From NCBI GenBank assembly GCA_945957225.1, contig CAMFKK010000108.1:1-7476 (forward strand): DNA of 7,476 nt, given 5' to 3'. Under the pieces are notes generated by a model. It ran no database searches. It was not told where the DNA came from and saw only the letters and a list, made by a program, of their open reading frames with translations. Position 1 is the first letter of the stretch. Each line of letters opens with the position of its first letter. A program made the translations under genes and the position numbers. Origin of the DNA: an uncultured Sphingobacteriia bacterium (lineage in GTDB: Bacteria > Bacteroidota > Bacteroidia > Chitinophagales > Chitinophagaceae). This document shows positions 1 to 5,476 of the stretch, in pieces.

Positions 1-51
1 ACATCAACCCTCGACTAGTCGTCGGCAGCGTCAGATGTGTATAAGAGACAG
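1..51 (+). other. Nextera (Tn5) library adapter with i5 index, not genomic
   Basis: Positions 33-51 are the 19-bp Tn5 mosaic end. Positions 19-51 as a whole match the Illumina Nextera read-1 adapter, which begins TCGTCGGCAGCG. Positions 11-18 read TCGACTAG, which from memory is the Nextera XT i5 index S513. Positions 1-10 resemble a degraded end of the P5 primer. The same block occurs inverted at the right end. This is library sequence and should be trimmed; genomic sequence begins at 52. Confidence 0.98.
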
Positions 52-578
52 CTTAAGCTAAACAATCTAGTATTAGTTAAATTCTTAGTATTTATAGTTT
101 TGATAGATGTATTATTTATCCTATCTAGAAAAACAATTGACTCATCAAGTTGATTTCCATTTTTTGGCAAATAAAAGATTTGAGTTATTCTTTGCTTTCT
201 AATGGACTCAAGATGTGATTTTAGTTGTTCGTCACTCTTCGAAGATCCTTTTGAAATCGCATTTTCATATTTAGCAAGATTAATTATAGGTGCATACATA
301 ATCCTAGAATCAAAAGGCCGAGTATTAGATTCGGAAATATCGCAAGTATTTGATATTATAATTCCAGGTGCTTCCCCAATTTTTGAATCAGGAAAATTTA
401 TTACAAGCATTTCTTTAATTCCATCGCCTTGATATACAATTTCAGTATCAAATAAGTGATTTGTATAAAGTCTTGAGTCAATATTATCTGGGAAATCTTT
501 GAGACCAGAAAAAAGTTCGCTTTCAGATTGAGAAGAAAGGAATTTTGGAAGATATATTTTTAATTCTTCAGGAATCAT
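52..578 (-). CDS. Hypothetical protein with ISNTCDIS motif, third gene of TIGR04255 operon, C-terminus cut off
   Basis: I do not recognise this family. About 175 genuine residues are present, starting MIPEELKIYL. The reading frame then runs into the adapter, and its apparent tail (LLYTSDAADD, stop at 15-17) is a translation of adapter and index, not protein. The start is ATG at 578, which overlaps the upstream gene's TGA as ATGA; a TTG four codons earlier (590) is possible but less likely. No signal peptide or membrane segment is visible. The centre carries a hydrophobic strand followed by a Cys-Asp motif (GIIISNTCDIS, about residues 75-85) and then a tract with YAPIINL, followed by a charged stretch rich in Lys, Ser and Glu. 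The Cys-Asp motif could be structural or catalytic; nothing here decides. Base composition is very AT-rich like the two genes before it. Translational coupling suggests it acts with them. Confidence 0.8.
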
Positions 579-880
579 ATTAAATCCCAAAAATTATTAT
601 TAACAATTTCAACAAATTCACTATCTATATCTTTTGAGTTTTCAATAACATTTTTTGAAAATGAAACAATAATATCAATTTTTTCTAACTCTATATTGTT
701 GGATAATGAAGTAGGATAATTATTTAAAGACAACTCTCTCCAATTATTAATTTGGTTTGGGGGATCATATTTAGGAATGCAAGTTGGTAACATATTTGAA
801 TCAAATGGAACGCAAATTGTACTAGTATTAATTGTTGCAAACAAAACTAATGTTGCTAGAGATGTGCCTGTATTTCCCAT
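575..880 (-). CDS. Small hypothetical protein (101 aa) with hydrophobic N-terminus, second gene of TIGR04255 operon
   Basis: I do not recognise this family. The 101-residue product starts at ATG 880, only 5 bp after the TAA of the TIGR04255 gene, and its TGA overlaps the next gene's ATG as ATGA. This packing is the main argument that it is a real gene despite its size. Residues about 7-23 (SLATLVLFATINTSTICV) are hydrophobic enough for a marginal membrane anchor or a signal-like segment, but no positive charge precedes them, so a buried core helix is equally possible. Next comes a short Pro/Cys/Asn-rich stretch (MLPTCIPKYDPP), then a polar region ending in a hydrophobic and acidic helix-like tail. 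It may be a small accessory subunit for one of its neighbours; that is inference from spacing only. Confidence 0.72.
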   Translation of the reverse strand: MGNTGTSLATLVLFATINTSTICVPFDSNMLPTCIPKYDPPNQINNWRELSLNNYPTSLSNNIELEKIDIIVSFSKNVIENSKDIDSEFVEIVNNNFWDLI

Positions 881-885
881 AAATT

Positions 886-1590
886 TTAAAATCTTGGATT
901 TAATCCATCTAAAAAGGAAGGTTTCAAAAGTGAAAAGAAAAGTTGTTTCTCTGAACTATGAATTTGATTAATAATTTCTTTTTTTTCTTTTAAGAAGTTA
1001 TCAAGCTCTGTTTCTTTAAAAGTATCAATGTCTATTAATGAACCTCTTCTATTTAATACGATTATATTATTTGCAATTTGAAGTGTGCTTTTAAATTCGG
1101 TATCACTTATTTCGGTTCTGAAAACAGTGTTTTCATAATTTATATTGTTAGAATTTATCTTTATATCCAAGTCTATATTATCAAAAACGTTGTTTTCAAA
1201 GAAATTCATATATCTCAAAGCTATTCGTTCAATCTTATGAATAATATCTAATTCCTCAATTCTGTCTAAAACTCTCAAGATTTCCGAAGAAAATTCATCC
1301 CAACCGACATACTCTTTAGTTGAAACAACACTTAATACATCTGGTCCTATTTGTACAATAAACTTTTCATTTGAAACCTTATAATATGGTTTGTACTTTA
1401 AATTTGGATCTACTAAACGAAGATTTTCAGGAAGTTGAAGAATTGGTAAATTTTCAACATTTTTAAAATCTTGTCTTAACTTGTTGTAAACCAAACCAAA
1501 AATTGCATCTGGAGGAAAAGAAGTCTTAAATCGAATTTCAAAAATGGCTTCGATAATTGGGCAAGGAAATATACTTTTAGGAAATTCCAT
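886..1590 (-). CDS. TIGR04255 family protein (sporadically distributed, function unknown)
   Basis: The 234-residue product has the length and landmarks I associate with TIGR04255, the 'sporadically distributed protein' family. These are an opening Pro-Ile-x-Glu-Ala motif followed by a beta strand (PIIEAIFEIRF, residues 11-21), IGPDVLSV at 81-88, YVGWDEFSSEI at 94-104, an Arg-rich strand IERIALRYMNFF at 120-131, GSLIDIDT at 183-190, and a long C-terminal helix with a His and a paired Phe (about 196-222). No signal peptide or membrane segment is seen, so a cytoplasmic location is likely. The biochemical role of the family is not known to me; patchy distribution and AT-rich composition fit an accessory or defence-type gene, which is inference. 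It heads a three-gene minus-strand operon. Start is ATG at 1590, with no Shine-Dalgarno sequence. Confidence 0.88.
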   Translation of the reverse strand: MEFPKSIFPCPIIEAIFEIRFKTSFPPDAIFGLVYNKLRQDFKNVENLPILQLPENLRLVDPNLKYKPYYKVSNEKFIVQIGPDVLSVVSTKEYVGWDEFSSEILRVLDRIEELDIIHKIERIALRYMNFFENNVFDNIDLDIKINSNNINYENTVFRTEISDTEFKSTLQIANNIIVLNRRGSLIDIDTFKETELDNFLKEKKEIINQIHSSEKQLFFSLLKPSFLDGLNPRF

Positions 1591-1608
1591 TTATACAAAT
1601 TTATACAA
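1589..1608 (-). promoter_or_regulatory. Tandem 10-bp repeat with possible -7 box at start of TIGR04255 operon
   Basis: ATTTATACAA occurs twice in direct tandem (plus strand 1589-1598 and 1599-1608), running into the start codon of the TIGR04255 gene. Read on the minus strand, the junction gives TAAATTTG (1603-1596), a perfect match to the Bacteroidota -7 element TAnnTTTG. No convincing TTG/TTTG -33 element lies 19-21 bp upstream, and the transcript would be leaderless or nearly so. It may equally be a chance feature of AT-rich DNA. Confidence 0.3.
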
Positions 1609-1756
1609 AGTAAATACTAAAATATTGTTATTTATATTCAAGTTTTATCAAAAACATCAAAATGGTGGTGATAATGTAAATCCTACCTTATTTTTCTTAA
1701 AATATTATATTTATTTGCTTTTATAAGCATTCTATGTTAAAATTATAATATTCATT
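1591..1756. other. AT-rich intergenic region between CxxC protein and TIGR04255 operon
   Basis: This 166-bp stretch separates two genes read on the minus strand and should hold the end of one transcript and the promoter of the next. It contains a short perfect hairpin, TGCTT-TTAT-AAGCA (1716-1729), without a convincing T-run on the minus strand, so a terminator is not called. No coding capacity is supported. Confidence 0.5.
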
Positions 1757-2134
1757 TTAATCCCACATCCCAACCTCTTCAAACCGCAATGTCTCCTTCT
1801 TGCACTTAGGACAATGATAGTTTTTATCCTCTAGTACATATTGCAGATCCATAGCTACAGTTACATCAATCACTACTTTCTCAGGTTCGTAATGAATATC
1901 GAGATCATCAGGTAACATAAAGCCATGGGTCTTTCCATAAAGTGTTACCTGTTTTCTGCATTGGCTGCATCTATGATATTTGTTCAACAAACTTTTAAAG
2001 CTGATGGTGCCGCAATGGTCACAGTAATATGGAGCTTTGATTTTTTTTGGAATATCCAACATGCCCACGCCGATAAAGCAACGCGGGTATGGTTCATGGC
2101 AAGAACTGCAAACTGGTTGTATAATGGTGCCCAT
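1757..2134 (-). CDS. Small protein with four CxxC zinc knuckles (two probable zinc ribbons)
   Basis: The 125-residue soluble protein carries four CxxC pairs: C9/C12, C38/C41, C56/C59 and C108/C111. The natural reading is two zinc ribbons, the first using pairs one and two, the second using pairs three and four with an intervening 48-residue beta-rich insertion that contains LPDDLDIHYEPEKVVIDVTV. No DNA-binding, catalytic or membrane motif is recognisable and no named family is assigned. Such proteins can act as nucleic-acid or protein adaptors, but nothing here identifies a partner. Start is ATG at 2134 with no Shine-Dalgarno sequence. It lies upstream of the TIGR04255 operon on the same strand but is separated by 166 bp of AT-rich DNA and has a less AT-rich composition, so it is probably an independent gene of the host chromosome. 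Confidence 0.8.
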   Translation of the reverse strand: MGTIIQPVCSSCHEPYPRCFIGVGMLDIPKKIKAPYYCDHCGTISFKSLLNKYHRCSQCRKQVTLYGKTHGFMLPDDLDIHYEPEKVVIDVTVAMDLQYVLEDKNYHCPKCKKETLRFEEVGMWD

Positions 2135-2160
2135 GCTGTTAAGTTAGTGAATCTTTCTAT

Positions 2161-2208
2161 CCACCCCGCCCTTCGGGCACCCCTCCTTACGCTTCGCGCA
2201 AGGAGGGG
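2161..2208. repeat. GC-rich double-hairpin intergenic element (Bacteroidota palindromic repeat type)
   Basis: This is a sharply GC-rich island in AT-rich surroundings. It contains a small hairpin GCCC-TTC-GGGC (2168-2178) and, one base later, a long one (2180-2208). The long hairpin has a 9-bp stem CCCCTCCTT/AAGGAGGGG, an A-C mismatch, and a 3-bp CGC/GCG tip with a TTC loop. The 'GGAGGGGTGCCCGAAGGGCGGGGTGG' style seen on the minus strand is, from memory, a frequent intergenic repeat in Chitinophagaceae and related Bacteroidota. It sits between divergent genes 26 bp upstream of the CxxC gene, so it is not in a terminator position. Only one copy is visible here; repeat status rests on recollection. 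Confidence 0.6.
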
Positions 2209-2347
2209 AACTAATTGAATAGCACTACAACGATTGAGTAGATTCTTCTCAGGAACCATCGCGCCAGCAGCTGTTTTTTAGCTTTTAGCATTTAAATTGA
2301 GCACTCAAATTTTGCTTCCATTTAATTGAAAATTTAACTGAACAATC
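2209..2347 (+). promoter_or_regulatory. Upstream region of the Gfo/Idh/MocA gene
   Basis: The promoter of the oxidoreductase must lie here, but no full -33/-7 pair is convincing. The region holds a 12-bp near-perfect palindrome TTGAG-CA-CTCAA (2297-2308), about 40 bp before the start codon, flanked by related AAATTGA and TTAATTGA words. A regulator site is possible but not established. Confidence 0.3.
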
Positions 2348-3694
2348 ATGGCTACTAATCGAAGAGACTTTATGCGCAACCTTACCTACGGTGCTGTGGG
2401 TGTGGGTATTTCTGGTATTTCATCGGGCTTTACGGCCAAGAGTTATAATAGGATCATCGGCGCCAATGAGCGCTTGAATGTGGCGCTAATGGGTTGTGGG
2501 CGCCGTGTGGGTGCTTATTATGACGCACTGAAAAATAAGAACAACAATGTAGACCTGGCTTATATCTGCGATGTGATGAAGAAGCAGCGCGAGAAAGTGG
2601 GTAAGGACCTGAACGGTAAAGTATCGGGCCCCGCCAAACTGGTGAGTGATATTCATGATGTATGGAATGATAAAAGCGTGGACGCCATTTTCAATGCTAC
2701 CCCGGACCATTGGCACGCGCCGGGTACCTGGATGGCCATGCAGGCGGGTAAGCACGTCTATATTGAAAAACCTTGTAGCCACAATCCCCGCGAAGGCGAA
2801 TTGCTGGTGGCTTTTCAACAGAAATATGGCAAAGTGATTCAGATGGGTAACCAACAAAGATCGGCCAGGGAGTCTCAGGAAATTATTGGTGAGATTCACA
2901 GGGGCGTGATTGGCGATGTGTACAAAGCACTGGCTTTTTATTCCAATACCCGTGGTGAAGTGCCTATTGAGAAAAAAGCACCCGTGCCCGAAGGTTTGGA
3001 TTGGAACCTCTGGCAGGGTCCGGCTCCGCACAGAGAATACACTGACAATACCTGGGACTATAACTGGCATTGGTATGGCTGGCATTGGGGTACCGCTGAA
3101 ACCGGTAACAACGCCACGCATGAACTAGACATTGCGCGTTGGGCCTTGCAAGTAACCTATCCTGAGAAAGTGGAAGTAGAAGCGGCCAAGCGTCATTTTA
3201 AAAACGATGGTTGGACCATGTATGATACCATGGACGCCACTTTCCGTTTCCCGGATAACAAGATTATCCAGTGGGATGGTAAGAGCCGCGGTGGTTATAA
3301 AACCTATGGCTCTGACCGTGGTACCATTATCTATGGTAGCGAGGGTACGGTGTTTGTAAACAGAGATGGTTATACCTTATATGACCGCGTGGGTAAGAAA
3401 ATCAAAGACAGCAAGGCTTCTGGTTCTGAAGCGGGCACAGCTCTTGGCGGCGGTGGCGATATGACCGATGCGCACGTGGCCAATTTCTTTAACGTGATCC
3501 GCGGCAAGGAATCCAAACTCAACTCTCCTATTGAAGAAGGCGCTATTAGCCAGATGATGTGTCACTATGCCAATATTGGCTACCGCATTGGCAAGTCTTA
3601 TTCCGTGAATACCCAGAACGGACATATCCTGGACAAAGACGGGATGAAGCTTTGGGACAGACAGTATGAGAAGGGTTGGGAGCCTAAATTGTAG
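2348..3694 (+). CDS. Gfo/Idh/MocA family oxidoreductase with Tat signal peptide
   Basis: This is a 448-residue NAD(P)-dependent oxidoreductase of the kind acting on sugars or sugar derivatives; the substrate cannot be read from sequence. The N-terminus has a twin-arginine motif (NRRDFMRN, residues 4-11) and a hydrophobic stretch (about 13-30), predicting folded export to the periplasm. The Rossmann fold starts at LNVALMGCGRRVG (43-55), with a GxGxxG-like turn. The family's EKP motif is at 140-142, Lys141 being the usual catalytic lysine. GNQQRS (168-173) and a Trp/His-rich C-terminal domain with NWHWYGWHWG (239-248) follow, then HELDIARWAL (258-267), which supplies the usual catalytic-site histidine. 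Length and layout match the secreted Bacteroidota subfamily, so it appears intact. Start is ATG at 2348 without a Shine-Dalgarno sequence. It is the only gene in its transcription unit: the upstream gene is divergent and a strong terminator follows. GC content is clearly higher than in the flanking accessory modules. Confidence 0.95.
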   Translation: MATNRRDFMRNLTYGAVGVGISGISSGFTAKSYNRIIGANERLNVALMGCGRRVGAYYDALKNKNNNVDLAYICDVMKKQREKVGKDLNGKVSGPAKLVSDIHDVWNDKSVDAIFNATPDHWHAPGTWMAMQAGKHVYIEKPCSHNPREGELLVAFQQKYGKVIQMGNQQRSARESQEIIGEIHRGVIGDVYKALAFYSNTRGEVPIEKKAPVPEGLDWNLWQGPAPHREYTDNTWDYNWHWYGWHWGTAETGNNATHELDIARWALQVTYPEKVEVEAAKRHFKNDGWTMYDTMDATFRFPDNKIIQWDGKSRGGYKTYGSDRGTIIYGSEGTVFVNRDGYTLYDRVGKKIKDSKASGSEAGTALGGGGDMTDAHVANFFNVIRGKESKLNSPIEEGAISQMMCHYANIGYRIGKSYSVNTQNGHILDKDGMKLWDRQYEKGWEPKL

Positions 3695-3742
3695 ACACCA
3701 CCTTAGGTGTTGATTTTCAATACATTTTATCTTTATTTAATT

Positions 3743-3773
3743 TGCCAGATACCTTGTTATCTGGCATTTTTTT
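3743..3773 (+). terminator. Strong intrinsic terminator after the oxidoreductase gene
   Basis: A perfect 9-bp stem, TGCCAGATA (3743-3751) and TATCTGGCA (3758-3766), encloses a 6-base loop and is followed at once by seven T residues (3767-3773). It lies 48 bp after the stop codon and insulates the downstream XRE-peptidase/PIN module from read-through. A weaker hairpin at 3695-3710 just after the stop has no T-run. Confidence 0.9.
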
Positions 3774-3814
3774 GTTTACTATTTGTAAATCAAATGTGAT
3801 TATTTTAGCAAAAA

Positions 3815-3852
3815 GGTTGACAAATACAAAATTATGTATAGTTTTGTCAACC
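3815..3852 (+). promoter_or_regulatory. Bacteroidota-type promoter embedded in a palindromic operator
   Basis: Perfect 10-bp inverted arms GGTTGACAAA (3815-3824) and TTTGTCAACC (3843-3852) are separated by 18 bp, with arm centres 28 bp apart. The left arm contains GTTG (3816-3819) at the place of a -33 element. Exactly 19 bp later comes TAGTTTTG (3839-3846), a perfect TAnnTTTG -7 element whose last bases lie in the right arm. A second, smaller inverted pair, ATACA/TGTAT (3824-3828 and 3835-3839), lies between them. The start of transcription would fall near 3853, leaving about 30 bases before the ATG at 3883. A protein bound to the arms would cover both promoter elements, so autorepression by the HTH protein encoded next is the obvious inference. 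Confidence 0.75.
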
Positions 3853-3882
3853 CTCTCTGCTATAATCACAAAACCTACCATC

Positions 3883-4923
3883 ATGAATGCCTTTGCCGAA
3901 CGACTTAAATCTGCCCGAGTAATGAAAGGTTGGTCGCTTCAAGAGTTGGCCGATAGAGTTGATATATCAATATCAAAGCAATCATTAAATAAGTATGAGC
4001 TCAATTCCATGAAACCAGATGCTGATGTGCTAATTGCTTTGGCAAAAGCCCTGGATGTAAAACCTGATTATTTTTTAAAAGAATCCAAAATAAAACTTGA
4101 GCCTGTTGAATTTAGAAAGAAAGCGAAACTTTCGGTTAAAAGTATTGAGAGCATCAAAGAAAGGATTAAGGAATTTTTGGAGCGTTATTTAGAAGTGGAA
4201 GATTTGTTACAAATCAAAACCACTTTTAATAATCCAATAGAAGACATTTTAATTAGTGATGTTGAGGATGTGGAAGCGGCAGCAATAAAATTAATCAGAA
4301 GCTGGAACCTTGGGTTTGACCCCATTCCCAATGTAATTGAAATGTTGGTGGATAATGGGGTTAGGGTTGTAGAAATAGATGCTGAAGATGAATTTGATGG
4401 TCTTAGCACTTTTGTAGGCAATATTCCTGTTGTAGTCATTAATAGAAATTATACTGTTGAAAGAAAACGTTTTACTGCTCTTCATGAATTAGGTCATCTT
4501 GTTTTGAAAATAGAAGATGGTGCAGATAAAGAAAGAATTTGTCATGCTTTTGCAGGAGCACTTTTATTACCTGGTGATTCTTTAGAAAAATTAATTGGAG
4601 AAACCAGAAAAAATATTGCACCTGGTGAATTGGTAAGCATCAAAGAGCAATTTGGAATTTCTATTCAAGCCATCATGATGCGTGCCCAACTAAAGGGGAT
4701 TATTGATAAAAATGTTGCATTGCGTTTTTGGAAATCAATGGCGGGTAACAAAAAAGAATCTGGACTTGGTTCATTTGCAGGAAAAGAAAAGAGCTATCGC
4801 TTTGAACACTTAGTATTTAGATTAGCAGCGGAAGATATTGTAAGTCTTAGTAAAGCCGCTAATCTTGCAGGTAAGAAGCTGGCGATATTCAGAGAGGAGT
4901 TGGACGCAACTGAAGTAAGTTAA
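3883..4923 (+). CDS. XRE-family HTH regulator fused to ImmA/IrrE-type zinc metallopeptidase
   Basis: The 346-residue cytoplasmic protein has two recognised parts. Residues about 4-65 form a helix-turn-helix of the Cro/C1 (XRE) type (FAERLKSARVMKGWSLQELA onward). The peptidase domain (about 130-285) carries the gluzincin-like motif HELGH, with His201, Glu202 and His205, and the family's following stretch KERICHAFAGALLLP, whose Glu217 is the likely third ligand. All catalytic residues are present. A conserved C-terminal tail (about 305-340) contains SLSKAANLAGKKLAIF. In characterised relatives such as ImmA and IrrE, the peptidase cleaves a separate XRE repressor; here both activities are on one chain, as in the COG2856-type antitoxin-like fusions. 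The ATG at 3883 is chosen over an open extension to 3742 because that extension starts inside the terminator and crosses the promoter. It is followed after 14 bp by a PIN-domain gene, with which it probably forms an operon and a toxin-antitoxin-like pair. Autoregulation is suggested by the palindrome upstream. Confidence 0.93.
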   Translation: MNAFAERLKSARVMKGWSLQELADRVDISISKQSLNKYELNSMKPDADVLIALAKALDVKPDYFLKESKIKLEPVEFRKKAKLSVKSIESIKERIKEFLERYLEVEDLLQIKTTFNNPIEDILISDVEDVEAAAIKLIRSWNLGFDPIPNVIEMLVDNGVRVVEIDAEDEFDGLSTFVGNIPVVVINRNYTVERKRFTALHELGHLVLKIEDGADKERICHAFAGALLLPGDSLEKLIGETRKNIAPGELVSIKEQFGISIQAIMMRAQLKGIIDKNVALRFWKSMAGNKKESGLGSFAGKEKSYRFEHLVFRLAAEDIVSLSKAANLAGKKLAIFREELDATEVS

Positions 4924-4937
4924 ACCTCCTCCATCAA

Positions 4938-5438
4938 ATGCAAACTATAGCAGTACAAGACGCCAATATTTTAATAGACCTAATCAAAACAGGTCTATTT
5001 GACCATTGTCTAGCACTGCCTTTTTCTTTTACAACCACTAATATTATCATGGATGAATTAATAGAGGAGCAAGCTGCTGTTATTGAACCTCATATTAATT
5101 CGGGAAAGTTTTCTGTGATTAAAATTACTGCAGAGGAACTAGGTGAGATTATGATATTGAGCGAAGAGAATACAAGTTTATCTGAACAAGATTGGTCTGC
5201 ATATTATTACGCTCAAAAAAAATCAAGTTTATTATTAACTGGTGATAAAAGACTACGAACCATCGCCGAATCAAAAGGGATAATAGTTTGTGGAATTTTA
5301 TGGGTTTTTGATAGGCTTGTTGAAAATGCTATTTTATCAGAAGAAGAAGCTTGTACTAACTTGAAAATCCTAAAGAATATAAATAAGCGAATTCCACAAA
5401 CAGAATATGAGAAGAGAATAAAAAATTGGTGTAAATAG
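4938..5438 (+). CDS. PIN-domain protein, probable ribonuclease toxin partner of the XRE-peptidase
   Basis: The 166-residue product has the layout of a PIN-fold nuclease. The first acidic residue is Asp8 in VQDANILIDL. Glu40 lies in TTNIIMDEL, Asp85 in LSEQDWSAYYYAQ, and Asp103 in LLLTGDKRLRTIA. These are the four acidic positions that bind metal in active PIN enzymes, so catalysis is probably retained. The order and spacing resemble DUF3368-like PIN proteins, though the exact subfamily is not certain. A C-terminal helix-rich tail (about 130-166) extends past the fold. The gene lies 14 bp downstream of the XRE-metallopeptidase gene and has no promoter of its own in that gap, so the two are almost surely co-transcribed. 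PIN proteins in such pairs commonly cleave RNA and are held in check by the partner; the target here is unknown. No Shine-Dalgarno sequence precedes the ATG. Confidence 0.88.
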   Translation: MQTIAVQDANILIDLIKTGLFDHCLALPFSFTTTNIIMDELIEEQAAVIEPHINSGKFSVIKITAEELGEIMILSEENTSLSEQDWSAYYYAQKKSSLLLTGDKRLRTIAESKGIIVCGILWVFDRLVENAILSEEEACTNLKILKNINKRIPQTEYEKRIKNWCK

Positions 5439-5476
5439 CTTCACCCATATTTTCACTTAATTCGCCTCTATCAGCT

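Noticed and set aside
579..590. TTG start four codons upstream for the leftmost gene
   Set aside because: ATG at 578 overlaps the upstream TGA as ATGA, a common coupling arrangement, and ATG is preferred.
1716..1729. Hairpin TGCTT-TTAT-AAGCA as terminator of the CxxC gene
   Set aside because: The stem is only 5 bp and no T-run follows on the minus strand.
1925..2259. Open frames on both strands overlapping the CxxC gene and the GC-rich hairpins
   Set aside because: They read through the palindromic repeat and lack any motif, while the four-CxxC frame is clearly protein-like.
2486..3121. Long minus-strand open frame inside the oxidoreductase gene
   Set aside because: It is antisense to a clear, intact Gfo/Idh/MocA gene and its translation shows no domain.
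3695..3710. Hairpin ACACC/GGTGT after the oxidoreductase stop as a terminator
   Set aside because: The stem is short and lacks a T-run; the 9-bp stem with seven T residues at 3743-3773 is the clear terminator.
3861..3866. TATAAT as the -10 of the XRE operon promoter
   Set aside because: No TTGACA-like element lies 16-18 bp upstream; the TTGACA at 3817 is 38 bp away. The GTTG/TAGTTTTG pair fits Bacteroidota spacing better.
3742..3882. N-terminal extension of the XRE-peptidase by 47 residues
   Set aside because: The extension would begin in the stem of a terminator and cross the operator and promoter; MNAFAERL at 3883 is a typical HTH start.
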